64,000 nucleotides of DNA from Comamonas sp. Y33R10-2 (GCF_019355935.1 NZ_CP079925.1:1922001-1986000), one strand, 5' to 3'. Shown: positions 44,462 to 54,420, counted from the first letter of the stretch. A program made the numbers and translations. Notes: generated by a model from the letters alone, not told the origin.

Positions 44462-45496
44462 TTAGCGCCCTGCCAGCAGATCCACAGGGGCTGCGTGCAA
44501 AAGGTTCAGTTTTTTAGGGATCAGCTTGAGATCAAAGAAGGTGTCGGCAATCTTTTGCTGCTCGGCCAAGATCTCGCCGTTGACCGCCTTGGTGCCAAAC
44601 TCCGTGCGGCTCAAATACAGCTCGGTCACCGCAATGTCTAGCCCCAAAATTTGCGACAGATCTGCGGCCGCAGCGCTCTTGTTTTTGCTGGCCCAGCTGT
44701 CAATCGCCGCAATCTCTTCAATTGCAATGCGCAACACATCGGCATTGCGGCTGGCAAAGTCACGCGAGGTGAAGTAGTAAGCGCGGTTATTGGCTATGCC
44801 CTTGGCATCGGCCAGCAAACGCGCATCCAGCGACTTTTGCGCGGCGGCCAAGAAGGGGTCCCAAATCACCCACGCATCGACCGAACCTTTTTCAAACGCA
44901 GCACGCGCATCGGCCGGGGCCAAAAAGACGGACTGCACATCGCCGTATTTCAGGCCATGCTTTTGCAGCAGCTGGACCAAAAAGTAGTGAACGTTGGAGC
45001 CCTTGTTATAGGCAATGCGCTTGCCCTTGAGGTCGGCCACCGAGCGAATGGCCGAGTCCTTGGGCACGATCACCGCCTCCAAACCCGGGCGGGCCACGGT
45101 GGCGCCGGCATACACCAGCGGCGCACCGGCGGCCTGGGCAAAGATGGGTGGGGCTTCGCCCACATCACCAAAGTCGATGGAGCCGACGTTCAGCGCTTCC
45201 AGCTGCACGGGGCCGGCGTTGAACTCCACCCAGCGCACCGACACACCCAGCGGGGTCAAACGCTTTTCCAAGGTGCCGCGTTTTTTGAGGATAGAGAGCC
45301 AGCCTTTTTGGTGGCCCACGCGCAAAACCCGCGGTGCAGCCGCTGCGTTACTGCCGCTCTGCGCCAGCAGCGGGCTTGATGCCAAAGCCAGCGCTGAAGC
45401 GGCAGTCCCTGCCAGCCACTTGCGGCGGCTTGCGCTCAACAGTGGGGGCAAGACGCGTGAAGTGAGTGGGTTGCCGAATGGGTTGCGATCTGTCAT
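44462..45496 (-). CDS. ssuA: Sulfonate-binding periplasmic protein SsuA, paralogue 1
   Basis: The 344-residue protein is the first of two consecutive binding proteins. I start at the ATG at 45496 (MTDRNPFGNPLTS) after AAAGGTG. A Tat-like leader (SASRRKWLAGTAASALALAS) is followed by LRVGHQKGWLSILKKRGTLEKRL, WVEFNAGPVQLEALNVGSIDFG, GEAPPIFAQAAGAPL and VDAWVIWDPFLAAAQ, all SsuA features. It delivers sulfonates to the SsuBC importer encoded downstream. It heads the ssuA-A-D-C-B-F run; ssuE is a separate unit across a GC-rich repeat. Confidence 0.92.
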   Translation of the reverse strand: MTDRNPFGNPLTSRVLPPLLSASRRKWLAGTAASALALASSPLLAQSGSNAAAAPRVLRVGHQKGWLSILKKRGTLEKRLTPLGVSVRWVEFNAGPVQLEALNVGSIDFGDVGEAPPIFAQAAGAPLVYAGATVARPGLEAVIVPKDSAIRSVADLKGKRIAYNKGSNVHYFLVQLLQKHGLKYGDVQSVFLAPADARAAFEKGSVDAWVIWDPFLAAAQKSLDARLLADAKGIANNRAYYFTSRDFASRNADVLRIAIEEIAAIDSWASKNKSAAAADLSQILGLDIAVTELYLSRTEFGTKAVNGEILAEQQKIADTFFDLKLIPKKLNLLHAAPVDLLAGR

Positions 45497-45639
45497 AAGA
45501 AATTCACCTTTCAAGAAGTCGCAATCCACACACTTCAGCCGTACTTTGGGGCTGATTTCAGGCGCAAGTCGGCCTTCACAGTGCGGGGACTGCTATCCAA
45601 TAAAACAAAGACATAGTTAAGCCAGCACTACCCCGGCAA

Positions 45640-45755
45640 CAGCCATCAAGGGGGTAGTGAACAAGAGCCGCCCTTGAGCCAAGCTAGCGCCCTCCTCGCT
45701 CTATGAGAAGGAAGCGGGGTAGCTGCGCAGCCGATTAAGGCTCAGGGGGAGAGGA
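45640..45755. repeat. GC-rich intergenic repeat between ssuA and ssuE
   Basis: Shares CAAGAGCCGCCCTTGAG, CTCCTCGCTCTATGAGAAGGAAG and CTCAGGGGGAGAGG elements with the copies at 41213, 56168 and 63018. It separates ssuE from ssuA and may carry a stem-loop that stops or weakens read-through. Confidence 0.55.
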
Positions 45756-45760
45756 GATTT

Positions 45761-46357
45761 TTAGACACTACATCGCACATCAGTGAAGGCGATGTTTTCA
45801 AAGTTTTGCGAGGCGGCCCATTGCGCGCTGCGGCGCAAGTCGGTGGCCAGCAGTTCGGCGGCGTCGTCCAGCCGCTCTGCAATGTCGGGGTTCAGACCAT
45901 AGCCGCCTTCAGGCAACAAGGGCACGCCTTGGTCGGTGGCGTAAATGCCCGGCAAGATATGGCGCGCAGCCAGCGACTGCAGCACGGGGCGCAGCGCATA
46001 GTCCAGCGCCAGCATGTGGTGCGGGCTGCCACCCGTGGCCAGCGGCAATACCAGCTTGCCCTTGAGTGCAGTCTGCGGCAGCACATCGAGAAAAACCTTG
46101 AGCAGGCCGCTGTAAGCCGCCTTGTAAACCGGCGTGGCAATCACCACGGCATCGGCTTGGGCGACGCGATCGGTCACGGCGCGAATTTCGGGGTGATCAA
46201 ACTGGGCGTGCAGCAGGGCTGCGGGGTCCAGCTGGTTCAGGTGCAGCACCGGCTCGGTGCTCAGGCCCTGCGCCTGCAAACGGCTCGCCACGGCACTGAG
46301 CAAAGCGCTTGAGCGCGATGGCTTGGTGGGACTTGCGGCTATCAGCAAAATCGACAT
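45761..46357 (-). CDS. ssuE: NAD(P)H-dependent FMN reductase SsuE
   Basis: SsuE supplies FMNH2 to SsuD. The 198-residue flavodoxin-like protein begins at the ATG at 46357 (MSILLIAASPTKPSRSSALL), with AAGGCC upstream, and has the flavin-binding phosphate loop SPTKPSRSS and the conserved IATPVYKAAYSGLLKVFLDVLPQ followed by KLVLPLATGGSPHH. Its gene stands about 260 bp upstream of ssuA, apart from the rest of the operon but in the same direction, and after the sbp terminator. Confidence 0.92.
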   Translation of the reverse strand: MSILLIAASPTKPSRSSALLSAVASRLQAQGLSTEPVLHLNQLDPAALLHAQFDHPEIRAVTDRVAQADAVVIATPVYKAAYSGLLKVFLDVLPQTALKGKLVLPLATGGSPHHMLALDYALRPVLQSLAARHILPGIYATDQGVPLLPEGGYGLNPDIAERLDDAAELLATDLRRSAQWAASQNFENIAFTDVRCSV

Positions 46358-46380
46358 GAGTTGGCCTTGTTGTTTATCAA

Positions 46381-46414
46381 AAAAGGGGGCCCACAATCGC
46401 GCACGCCCCCTTTT
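46381..46414 (-). terminator. Terminator after sbp
   Basis: Reading the minus strand, AAAAGGGGGC and GCCCCCTTTT form a perfect 10-bp stem followed by six T residues, directly after the sbp stop at 46423. It separates sbp from ssuE. Confidence 0.85.
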
Positions 46415-46422
46415 CGTCTTAC

Positions 46423-47460
46423 TTATTTTTTGGTGTAAATCTGGTCAAAGCTGCCGCCATCCGTAAAGTGCGCCTTGTCCGCTGCAGCCCAGCCGCCAAA
46501 AGCCTTGTCGATGCTAAACAGCTCCAGCTTAGGGAATTGGCTGGCAAACTCAGCGGCCACCTTGGCATCTGTGGGGCGGTAGAAGTTCTTGCCCGCAATG
46601 CGCTGGGCCTCTTCGGAGTACAGATACTTCAAATAAGCCTCGGCCACCACGCGGGTGCCGCGCTTGTCAACCACCTTGTCAACCACGGCCACCGAAGGCT
46701 CAGCCAGAATTGACAGCGGCGGCGCCACGATCTGGAACTTCTCTGGGCCAAACTCCTTAAGCGCCAAATAGGCTTCGTTTTCCCAAGCCAGCAGCACATC
46801 ACCCAGACCGCGCTGCACAAACGTTACCGTCGAGCCGCGTGCGCCCGTGTCTAGCACCGGCACGTTTTTGTAGAGCTTGGCCACAAAGTCCTTGGCCTGC
46901 ACATCACCGCCGTACTTGCGCTTGGCAAACTCCCAAGCGGCCAGATAGTTCCAGCGCGCACCGCCCGATGTTTTGGGGTTGGGCGTAATCACCTGCACGC
47001 CGGGCTTGACCAGATCGTCCCAATCCTTGATGCCCTTGGGGTTGCCCTTTTTCACCAAAAACACAATCGTCGAGCTGTAAGGCGCGCTGTTGTGCGGCAG
47101 GCGCTTTTGCCAGTCCGCCTTCACATTGCCGTTTTTAACCAGCACATCAATATCGCCCGCCAGTGCCAGCGTAGCCACATCGGCATCAATCCCATCAATG
47201 ATGGAGCGCGCCTGCTTGCCCGAGCCGCCGTGCGACTGCTTGATGCTCACGTCCTGGTTTTGCGTCGCCTTCCAGTGCTTGGCAAAGGCTTGGTTGTAGT
47301 TCACATACAGTTCACGGGTCGGGTCGTAGGACACGTTGAGCAGCTGCACAGGCGCTGCACCTTGCGCATGGGCAGACAATGTAGACAAAACAGATAGGGA
47401 CAAGCCAGCAATCAGGCCTGCAGCCAGAGGAAACTTGATAAAGTTGCGACGATTTTTCAT
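46423..47460 (-). CDS. sbp: Sulfate-binding periplasmic protein
   Basis: The 345-residue protein has a leader ([31 protein letters not shown]) and the sulfate-binding signature: [64 protein letters not shown] and [21 protein letters not shown], with [25 protein letters not shown] later. It binds sulfate or thiosulfate for a CysTWA importer, which is not encoded in this window. It neighbours ssu genes and is divergent from yggX, so control by sulfur limitation is likely. Confidence 0.93.
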   Translation of the reverse strand: MKNRRNFIKFPLAAGLIAGLSLSVLSTLSAHAQGAAPVQLLNVSYDPTRELYVNYNQAFAKHWKATQNQDVSIKQSHGGSGKQARSIIDGIDADVATLALAGDIDVLVKNGNVKADWQKRLPHNSAPYSSTIVFLVKKGNPKGIKDWDDLVKPGVQVITPNPKTSGGARWNYLAAWEFAKRKYGGDVQAKDFVAKLYKNVPVLDTGARGSTVTFVQRGLGDVLLAWENEAYLALKEFGPEKFQIVAPPLSILAEPSVAVVDKVVDKRGTRVVAEAYLKYLYSEEAQRIAGKNFYRPTDAKVAAEFASQFPKLELFSIDKAFGGWAAADKAHFTDGGSFDQIYTKK

Positions 47461-47603
47461 TGGACTGTGTTCTTAGTGAATAGTTAACGGGCTACTTCCC
47501 CCCGTTGCTATGCATTCTTCATCTACAGTTTTAAAACTCAAACTACTAAGATTTCAGTTTGTTATAACCAAAACATCTGAATTCAACTAAGAGGACCCTA
47601 CAC

Positions 47604-47879
47604 ATGGCACGCACCATTCACTGCATCAAGCTTGGTCAAGACGCTGAAGGCATGGATTTCCCCCCTGCACCCGGCGAGCTGGGCAAGCGCATCTATGAAA
47701 GCGTGAGCAAGCAGGCTTGGGCTGATTGGCTCAAGCACCAAACCATGCTGATCAATGAAAACCGCCTGAATTTGGCAGACGCACGTGCTCGCCAGTACCT
47801 GGCCCGCCAGATGGAAAACCATTTCTTTGGCGATGGCGCGGATGCGGCGCAGGGCTATGTGCCTCCTAGCGCTGACTAA
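47604..47879 (+). CDS. yggX: Probable Fe(2+)-trafficking / oxidative damage protection protein YggX
   Basis: The 91-residue protein has the family hallmarks [23 protein letters not shown] start with the single Cys 7, [37 protein letters not shown] and a C-terminal [11 protein letters not shown]. It protects iron-sulfur enzymes and may carry iron. AAGAGGACC precedes the ATG, and a strong terminator follows. It is a single-gene unit divergent from sbp. Confidence 0.96.
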   Translation: MARTIHCIKLGQDAEGMDFPPAPGELGKRIYESVSKQAWADWLKHQTMLINENRLNLADARARQYLARQMENHFFGDGADAAQGYVPPSAD

Positions 47880-47896
47880 GCTGGTCTTGCTCTGAT

Positions 47897-47930
47897 AAAA
47901 AAGCCTCGGGTGTGAGTCCGGGGCTTTTTT
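47897..47930 (+). terminator. Terminator after yggX
   Basis: AAAAAAGCCTCGG pairs with CCGGGGCTTTTTT around TGTGAGT, ending in six T residues. It stands 18 bp after the yggX stop. Confidence 0.9.
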
Positions 47931-47939
47931 GTTGTCTGG

Positions 47940-48740
47940 TGTTTTGATTTCTGCCAAATCAGCCTCTAGTGCTTATGCTTCCTGCACTAGCAGCTATCAA
48001 AATTACTCATGCTTTGTCGCCAGCGACAGAGGCCGGGTCTCGCCCCGGCAGGCAAGGTACTTTCTTTTGCTTCGCCAAAAGATAAGTACCCAAAGAAAAG
48101 GCGACCCTGCTGTCTGCGTCCCTACGCTACGTTTCACTTCGCTTCGGGCAAACCTGCGTCACGCAATTCAGTCTGCGGTGCCGCCCAACTCGCTGCGCGG
48201 CATTGCCGCTTCGCTCAGACAAACGGCGGCAAGTCAGATGACGAAGCAACGCTGTCCTGCGGCAGCGTTGCCCGCAGCCTGAACCGCGTGCCGCAGGCGC
48301 GGACACAAGGGGTTAGGAACCGGGAGCGGACGGCCTGCCGGATTTGTGACGAAATGGGCTTCTAGCCCTTATTTCACCTTGGGTAGCCGCTCTCTATTTT
48401 GCTAAAGAAGCTATCCCGGCTCCTTTGCCCTTTTGCCCGCGCCTGCGACGGCGGGCTCTTGTTGCGGGCGGCTGCACCGAAGAGTGCAGACGCATTCACC
48501 TCAGACTTGCGGCCGCTTGTTTGAACGAAGTGCTGCAAGCACGCAGTGAGTTGGGCCGCACAGAAACAAGAGGTTGGCGGCGCAGGTTTGACCCGTAGCG
48601 CAGCGAAGGGGACGCGGGCAGCAGGGTCAGGCTCTTTGGCTACTTTCTGGCCGCAGAAAGTAGCTTGCCTGCCGGGGCGAAACCCGGCTCCTGTCCGTCA
48701 ATCAGGCATGAGTCCATGAATATCAGCCAAATCAGCCTCT
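47940..48740. repeat. Long imperfectly palindromic repeat unit, copy 1
   Basis: A unit of about 0.75 kb begins near GTCGCCAGCGACAGAGGCC and ends near GCCTGCCGGGGCGAAACCCGG. The second half is a diverged inverted copy of the first: for example CTCAGACAAACGGCGGCAAGT in the first half answers CTTGCGGCCGCTTGTTTGA in the second. Reading frames inside are GC-rich by-products without family resemblance. Further copies occupy 48745-49360, 52915-53430, 53431-54170 and 54180-54290. Confidence 0.8.
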
Positions 48741-48744
48741 AGTC

Positions 48745-49360
48745 ATTGTGTTGATTAGATATGCAGCTATCAAATTAGCGGCATATCGTCGCCAGCGACA
48801 GAGGCCGGGTCTCGCCCCGGCAGGCGACCTTCTTTTCTTGCTCGTGCAAGCAAAGAAGGCAAAAGAACACGCCCCTACTGTCCGCGTCCCTACGCTACGT
48901 TTCACTTCGCTACGGGCAAACCTGCGTCACGCAATTCAGGCTGCGGTGCCGCCCAACTCGCTGCGCGGCTTTGCCGCTTCGCTCAGACAAACGGCGGCAA
49001 GTCAGATGACGAAGCAACGCTGTCCTGCGGCAGCGCTGCCCGCAGCCTGAACCGCGTGCCGCAGGCGCGGACACAAGGGGTAAGAGCCGGGAGCGGACGG
49101 CCTGCCGGACTTGTGACGAAATAGGCTTTTAGTCCGCACCTCACCTTGGGCAGCAGCTATCTATTTTGCTAAAGAAGCTATACCGGCTCCTTTGCCCTTT
49201 TGCCCGCGCCAGCGACGGCAGCCTCTTGTTGCGGGCGGCTGCACCGCAGAGTGCATACGCATCCACCTCAAATTTGCGGCCGTTTGTTTGAACGAAGTGC
49301 CGCAGGCACTTAGAGAGTTGGGCCACACAGCAACAAGAGGTTAGCGGCGCAGGCCTGCCC
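48745..49360. repeat. Long palindromic repeat unit, copy 2 (right end truncated)
   Basis: It runs parallel to copy 1 (GTCGCCAGCGACAGAGGCC at 48790, CTTGTTGCGGGCGGCTGCACC near 49225) but breaks off near 49360, where AACCTGCGTCACATGG replaces the expected end. AT-rich DNA begins about 80 bp later. Confidence 0.8.
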
Positions 49361-49601
49361 CGTAAAACCTGCGTCACATGGGTGGAGCGGACGACCTGGA
49401 TGACTTGTGACGGAATTGACTTACAGCCGTATGTATTGAATACGGTAGTAACCATTCAATTTGACAGAAACTACCCCTGATATAAATTTTGCATCTATGT
49501 TTCTGCCCATGCCTGCGACCTCAGGGGATAATCGACTGCGCCAACACATGAGATTTTATTTCATATGAAACCAATAATTTTACTTAATCGAATTTATATT
49601 T

Positions 49602-50966
49602 TTAAATCGAAAAACTCAGATTATTTTTATCTTCATTTTTCAAATCGTACAAAAAATCATTATATAAATAATCTCTAGAGAAATATGAGAATTTTTTCAA
49701 TTCAAAAAAATTTTTTGCACTCATAAATTCTCGGCTTATTTTCATCGAAAGTGATCTTGCTTCATGATGATCAATAGATGGGCTTAAATTTATCTGCTGA
49801 ACCCCTTTGATACTATTAAAATCTGCAGGAGTAGCACCAAAGGATCTTAGTTGCTCCATATATGAAGCAACTTTAGTATCCCAACCATAAACAACAACTG
49901 GTCCAACAGAAACCCCAAAAATAAATTCTCTATGCTGATGAAGCCAATCCATAGTTTCTCGTACAGTAGCTGCACATTCACCCGCATAGAGTAAAATATT
50001 AACCTTAACTTTAATATTATTATTTTTAGCTTCCTTTAATATTAAAGAAGCTCTTTCCAAATATCTTTTTGGATTATTGGTTTTAGACATTTTTTTAAGT
50101 TGAACTTCTGATGCACTCTCCAAACCCAAATCAATAATTTTTAATCCTGAATCACTCAAAAAAGGTAATACTTGTGGGTTAATGGAGTCAACTCTAGACT
50201 CGGTCCTCCATTCTAGATGATCCAGCAAAACATGATGCTTCTTCACTTCATAAAACTTCTTACTCCATTCTTTTGATGGGATAAACATTGAAGCTTCAAA
50301 GTATGGTGTCATTTTTGTTAATGAATCATGAAGCAATGTCTCTTCAATTTGATTACACAAAATTTCCGGAGCAATCAATTTCTCTAATGGTTGATCTTTC
50401 TCCTGACAAAAAGAGCAACCCATCCCGCAACCCCTAGAAACCTCAATACTCGGCTGATATAGATATCTATTCTCCAAGACACTATAATCAAGTACTGAAT
50501 GCTTCCCTGACGTGAGATTTTTTTTCAGTCTTAGTAAGAATTCATTCTCAATACCATTTAAATGAGACTCTCCCAATCCATCCGCAATATAGTCAACACG
50601 ACCAATTTCTTGAACTAATTTTTGAGGTTCTCCATCTATCAACCATCTTCCTCCAATGATAATTTTTCTTTTTAAATTATCAGCCCTTATAAAATCAAGA
50701 AATTTTCTTGTCCAAGACAAAGCATAAAAACTAGGAATGGAAATAAATATTGGATTATCATTTTCAAAATATCCCAATCTTTTGTAATGATTGAAAAATT
50801 CCAATGGCTGATAAAAATGGCCCTGAACTTGAATGCAAGGGTAGCCTTTATTTGAAAAATAAGTTGCTATTGTCAGCAAACCATAGTTCAAATACATATT
50901 TCTTCGGTTAATCGAGGTATTAGATTTTCTAGTAACCTCTTGCCCAGCAGATACAAATAAGATCAT
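49602..50966 (-). CDS. AT-rich radical SAM protein with B12-binding-like N-terminal region
   Basis: The 454-residue product has a Rossmann-like N-terminal region (MILFVSAGQEV, then LNYGLLTIATYFSNKGY and RKIIIGGRWLIDGEPQKLV) resembling the cobalamin-binding fold of class B radical SAM proteins, but without the DxHxxG cobalamin motif. The iron-sulfur motif is exact: Cys 180, 184 and 187 in SRGCGMGCSFC. The SAM barrel follows with WRTESRVDSINPQ and IIDLGLESASEVQLKKMSK. Base composition is strikingly AT-rich against every neighbour, and the gene lies between arrays of long repeats, so it was acquired. Its ATG overlaps the helicase stop. Reaction and substrate are unknown. Confidence 0.82.
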   Translation of the reverse strand: MILFVSAGQEVTRKSNTSINRRNMYLNYGLLTIATYFSNKGYPCIQVQGHFYQPLEFFNHYKRLGYFENDNPIFISIPSFYALSWTRKFLDFIRADNLKRKIIIGGRWLIDGEPQKLVQEIGRVDYIADGLGESHLNGIENEFLLRLKKNLTSGKHSVLDYSVLENRYLYQPSIEVSRGCGMGCSFCQEKDQPLEKLIAPEILCNQIEETLLHDSLTKMTPYFEASMFIPSKEWSKKFYEVKKHHVLLDHLEWRTESRVDSINPQVLPFLSDSGLKIIDLGLESASEVQLKKMSKTNNPKRYLERASLILKEAKNNNIKVKVNILLYAGECAATVRETMDWLHQHREFIFGVSVGPVVVYGWDTKVASYMEQLRSFGATPADFNSIKGVQQINLSPSIDHHEARSLSMKISREFMSAKNFFELKKFSYFSRDYLYNDFLYDLKNEDKNNLSFSI

Positions 50967-52762
50967 TGATAAATAATTTTCTGAGTAGCACGAGTCGAAG
51001 CCACATAAACCAACCTAGCCTCCAACGCCCCATCCTTCTTCACATCCCGAGCCTTACGCTCCTCATCCGAAGTAACAACCGCAACCACAGGCCACTCCAG
51101 CCCCTTGCTCGCATGCATGGTCATCACCTTGATGGAATCGTGCGTAGGTTGAAAGTCCCCCGCCCTCTCCCGCACCCGGTGCGGCAAACCCTTGCGGCGC
51201 AGGGCGTCGGCGCAGACAAACATTTCGTCCTTATGGCGACACAGCACGGCCATCTCCCCCCAGGCATGGCCTTGGGCATGCTGGTCAGCCAGCAAATCGG
51301 CCACGCGGCCTGCGCGGGCGTAGAGGGTGGGCAGGTCGATGATGATGGGTTCCGGGCCTTCGCGGCCACAGCTCAGTGGCTTTAAGAGCGGAATGCCGTC
51401 TTCGTCCTTGGCGTCTTCGGGGGTGAGCATGTCACCCGCCACGCGGTGGGCCAGTTGCAGAATCTGGCGCGTGTTGCGGTAGTTGATTTTGAGAATGGTG
51501 GTGCGGCCCGGCGCCTGTATGCCCACGCTTTTCAGGCTGAAATTACGCTTTTGACCCCGGTCGTAAATGCTTTGCGCGTCGTCATACAGCAGCAGCAGGC
51601 TGTTGGTGGCGGGGTCCACCATTTGGGTGACAAGGCGCAGCCATTCGGGCGCAAAGTCATGGCCTTCGTCGATGAGGATGGCGTGGTATTGGCCAGCCGG
51701 GATGTGAGCTTTGTCCACGGCGGCAATCAGGCAACGGACGTACTCTTCCATCTTGGCGTCCACATTCCAGTCGATTGCGTAGCTCGGCAGTTGCTGGTAG
51801 CTCTTGAGCTGGGCGTACACCCATTTGTGAAAGTGGCGCACATGCACGCGCTCAGACAGGCCTTTTTCGGCGATGCTGGCGGCGAGTTTGACGGCCAGCG
51901 GCTCGTTGTAGCAAAGCACCAAAATCGGCTTGCTGCCCGGGCCTTGGGTCTGCGCTAAGTGCTCGGCACGGTAGCCCAGGATCATGGTTTTGCCCGAGCC
52001 TGCCACGCCGTGAATGACGCGGTGGCCGTCGCCCAAGCTGCGGGCTAGCTGCTCTTGCTGCAAGTCCATCACGCGCATGATGTCGGGCAGCTCATCCTCA
52101 TCGGCCGCATCGTTGCCAAACAGGGCTTGCTGTTGGGGCACGCGCACTTCGGGGAAGAGTATCCAGCGAATACGGTCTAGCTGCGGCAGGGTGATGGTGC
52201 GGCCAAAGCTGTGGGGGAACATGTCCCACAGCCGCTGCTGAAAGGCTTCGGCATCCACGACTTCCACCATTTCGTCTTGGCAGATGACGAGGTGCGCAGC
52301 AATTGCATCGCCCAGCCCCGCCGCATCAAACTGCTTGCGCGTGATGCGGGTAAAAACCACGCCATGCCCCCAAGGAAAGGCCAGCTTGCCTTGGTGCGGA
52401 CCATCGCCATCAATAAGCTGGGGGTCGCGCTCCAAGGCGTTGATGACCTGTATGGCACAGTGCCGCGCTTGCTGCAGCGGGCTCATCACCACTTTGACTT
52501 GGCCATCGACCAAAATTTCAAAGCGCTCGCGGGTGGCGCTGCGAATGGTGTCGAGGTGCCAATCTTTGGTTTCCAAAATCAGCGCACCCCGGCGCGGATG
52601 CACCACCACAAAGTCAGGCCTTGTCTGTTTGGGGCCAATGGGCACATCCCACCAGAGCAAGTAATCGTCTTCGAGTTTTTGCTGCAAACGCTCTGCCAAG
52701 CGTTTTTCACCACTCGTCATCCGCCCCGCGCAACTGCTGAGCGCGGGTATCAATACCGCCAT
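50963..52762 (-). CDS. NERD-domain/UvrD-type DNA helicase, C-terminus apparently replaced
   Basis: The 599-residue protein starts at the ATG at 52762 (MAVLIPALSSCAGRMTSGEKRL); a GTG three codons earlier is possible. It has an N-terminal NERD nuclease-related domain (PDFVVVHPRRGALILETKDWHL), then superfamily 1 helicase motifs: GVAGSGKTMILGYRA (Walker A), ILIDEGHDFAPEW (Walker B), INYRNTRQI, VMTMHASKGLEWPVVAV and LVYVASTRATQ (motif VI). It stops 5 residues after motif VI, in KIIYQ, where relatives continue for another 15-20 residues. The composition turns from GC-rich to AT-rich exactly there. It probably acts in DNA repair or defence. Confidence 0.85.
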   Translation of the reverse strand: MAVLIPALSSCAGRMTSGEKRLAERLQQKLEDDYLLWWDVPIGPKQTRPDFVVVHPRRGALILETKDWHLDTIRSATRERFEILVDGQVKVVMSPLQQARHCAIQVINALERDPQLIDGDGPHQGKLAFPWGHGVVFTRITRKQFDAAGLGDAIAAHLVICQDEMVEVVDAEAFQQRLWDMFPHSFGRTITLPQLDRIRWILFPEVRVPQQQALFGNDAADEDELPDIMRVMDLQQEQLARSLGDGHRVIHGVAGSGKTMILGYRAEHLAQTQGPGSKPILVLCYNEPLAVKLAASIAEKGLSERVHVRHFHKWVYAQLKSYQQLPSYAIDWNVDAKMEEYVRCLIAAVDKAHIPAGQYHAILIDEGHDFAPEWLRLVTQMVDPATNSLLLLYDDAQSIYDRGQKRNFSLKSVGIQAPGRTTILKINYRNTRQILQLAHRVAGDMLTPEDAKDEDGIPLLKPLSCGREGPEPIIIDLPTLYARAGRVADLLADQHAQGHAWGEMAVLCRHKDEMFVCADALRRKGLPHRVRERAGDFQPTHDSIKVMTMHASKGLEWPVVAVVTSDEERKARDVKKDGALEARLVYVASTRATQKIIYQ

Positions 52763-52914
52763 TGCCTCCACCCTTCACTTGTATCTTCTTGTTTCAAGGA
52801 TGAGGGGTTATAGCCGATAGCCCTTCTGGAATTCTTTCAAAACCTTCAAAGTGCATGCTCACATGGACTTCTAGCCAAGCTTGTGCTTGCGGTGGCTCGC
52901 TATCTATTTGGAGT

Positions 52915-53430
52915 TGCAGGGAGATGACGATGCAACGCTGTCCTGCGGCAGTGCTGCCCGCAGCCGAACCGCGTGCCGCAAGCGCAGACATAAGGGATGG
53001 AAGCCGAGAATGGACGGCCTGCCGGACTTGTGACGGAATCCTCCTCTAGTGCTTATTCCACCTTGGGTAGCCGCTCTCTATTTTGATAAAGAAGCTATCC
53101 CGTATTCGGTATCTCGCCCCTTGTGCCCACGCCTGTGACGGCAAGTTCTTGGGGCTGGCTGCTGCACCGCAGAGTGCGGCAGCTTCGTGCTCTGACTTGC
53201 GGCCGTTTGTTTGAACGAAGTGCCGCAGGCACGCAGTGAGTTGGGCCGCACAGCCCCAAGAGCTTGACGGCGCAGGTTGCCCGCAGGCGAAGCCGAAGGG
53301 TCGTGGGCAGTAGGGGTGCTGCTCTTTGCCTACTTTCTGGCAGCAGAAAGTAGGTTGCCTGCCGGGGCGAAACCCGGCTCCTGTCGGCCAATCAGGCATG
53401 ACGCCAAAAAATCAACCTAAATCAGCCTCT
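52915..53430. repeat. Long palindromic repeat unit, copy 3 (left end truncated)
   Basis: Starts inside the first half (GCAACGCTGTCCTGCGGCAGT) and runs to GCCTGCCGGGGCGAAACCCGG near 53380. It lies directly after the helicase promoter region. Confidence 0.75.
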
Positions 53431-54170
53431 AGTCATTGTGTTGATTAGACATACAGCTATCAAATTAGCTGCATATCGTCGCCAGCGACAGAGGCCGGGT
53501 CTCGCCCCGGCTGGCGAGATACTTTCTTTTGCTTCGCCAAAAGATAAGTACCCAAAGAAAAGGCGACCCTACTGCCTGCGTCCCTCCGCTGCGCTACGGG
53601 CAAACCTGCGTCACGCCATTCAAGCTGCGGTGCCGCCCAACTCGCTGCGCGCTTGCAGCGCTTCGCTCAAACAAACGGCGGCAAGTCAGATGACGAAGCA
53701 ACGCTGTCCTGCGGCAGCGCTGCCCGCAGCCCAAACCGCGTGCCGCAGGCGCTGACACAAGGGGTGGAAGCCGGGAGCGGACGGCCTGCCAGATTTGTGA
53801 CGAAATAGGCTTTTAGTCCGCACCTCACCTTGGGCAGCAGCTATCTATTTTGCTAAAGAAGCTATCCCGGCTCCCCCGCCCTTTTGCCCGCGCCTGCGAC
53901 GGCGGCCTCTTGTTGCGGGCGGCTGCACCGAAGAGTGCAGACGCATCGTCATCACTTCTGCGGCCGTGTGTTTGAACGGAGTGCCGCAGGCACGCAGTGA
54001 GTTGGGCCGCACAGCAACAAGAGGTTGGCGGAGCAGGTTTGCCCCGTAGCGTAGCGAAGGGGACGCGGGCAGCGGGGTCAGGCTCTTTGGCTACTTTCTG
54101 GCCTCAGAAAGTAGCTTGCCCGCCGGGGCGAAACCCGGCTCCTGCCGGTGAATCAGGCATGTGGCAAAAA
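53431..54170. repeat. Long palindromic repeat unit, copy 4
   Basis: A nearly full unit from GTCGCCAGCGACAGAGGCC (53480) to CGCCGGGGCGAAACCCGG (54121), close in sequence to copy 1. Confidence 0.8.
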
Positions 54171-54179
54171 CAAGCTAAA

Positions 54180-54290
54180 TCCGCCTCTAGTGCTTATGCA
54201 TCTTGCACTAGCAGCTATCAAAATTAACTTCATTGCGTCGCCAGCGACAGAGGCCGGGTCTCGCCCCGGCTCCTACTCTTCAATCAAGCA
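54180..54290. repeat. Long palindromic repeat, copy 5 (short left-end fragment)
   Basis: Only the opening (GTGCTTATGCATCTTGCACTA, GTCGCCAGCGACAGAGGCCG, CTCGCCCCGGCTCCT) remains before unique sequence. Confidence 0.7.
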
Positions 54291-54420
54291 TGAGGCAGAA
54301 ATATCAGCAAAATTAGCCGCTAGCCTTTATATCGATTAGACATAACGCTATCAAATTTATTATTTCTTTATCACCAACGATGCGCAAAACATAGTGGTTA
54401 TTACGTAGATAAAAACCAAA

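Noticed and set aside
48748..49050. Arginine- and alanine-rich frames recurring within the long repeats
   Set aside because: The same frames recur in every repeat copy and their product has no family resemblance; they follow from the repeat sequence.
49602..50966. Viperin-type antiviral radical SAM enzyme
   Set aside because: The N-terminal cobalamin-like region, greater length and lack of a nucleotide kinase neighbour do not fit viperins.
47940..54290. Possible CRISPR array
   Set aside because: Repeats are hundreds of bases long, few, and without regular short spacers; no cas genes are present.
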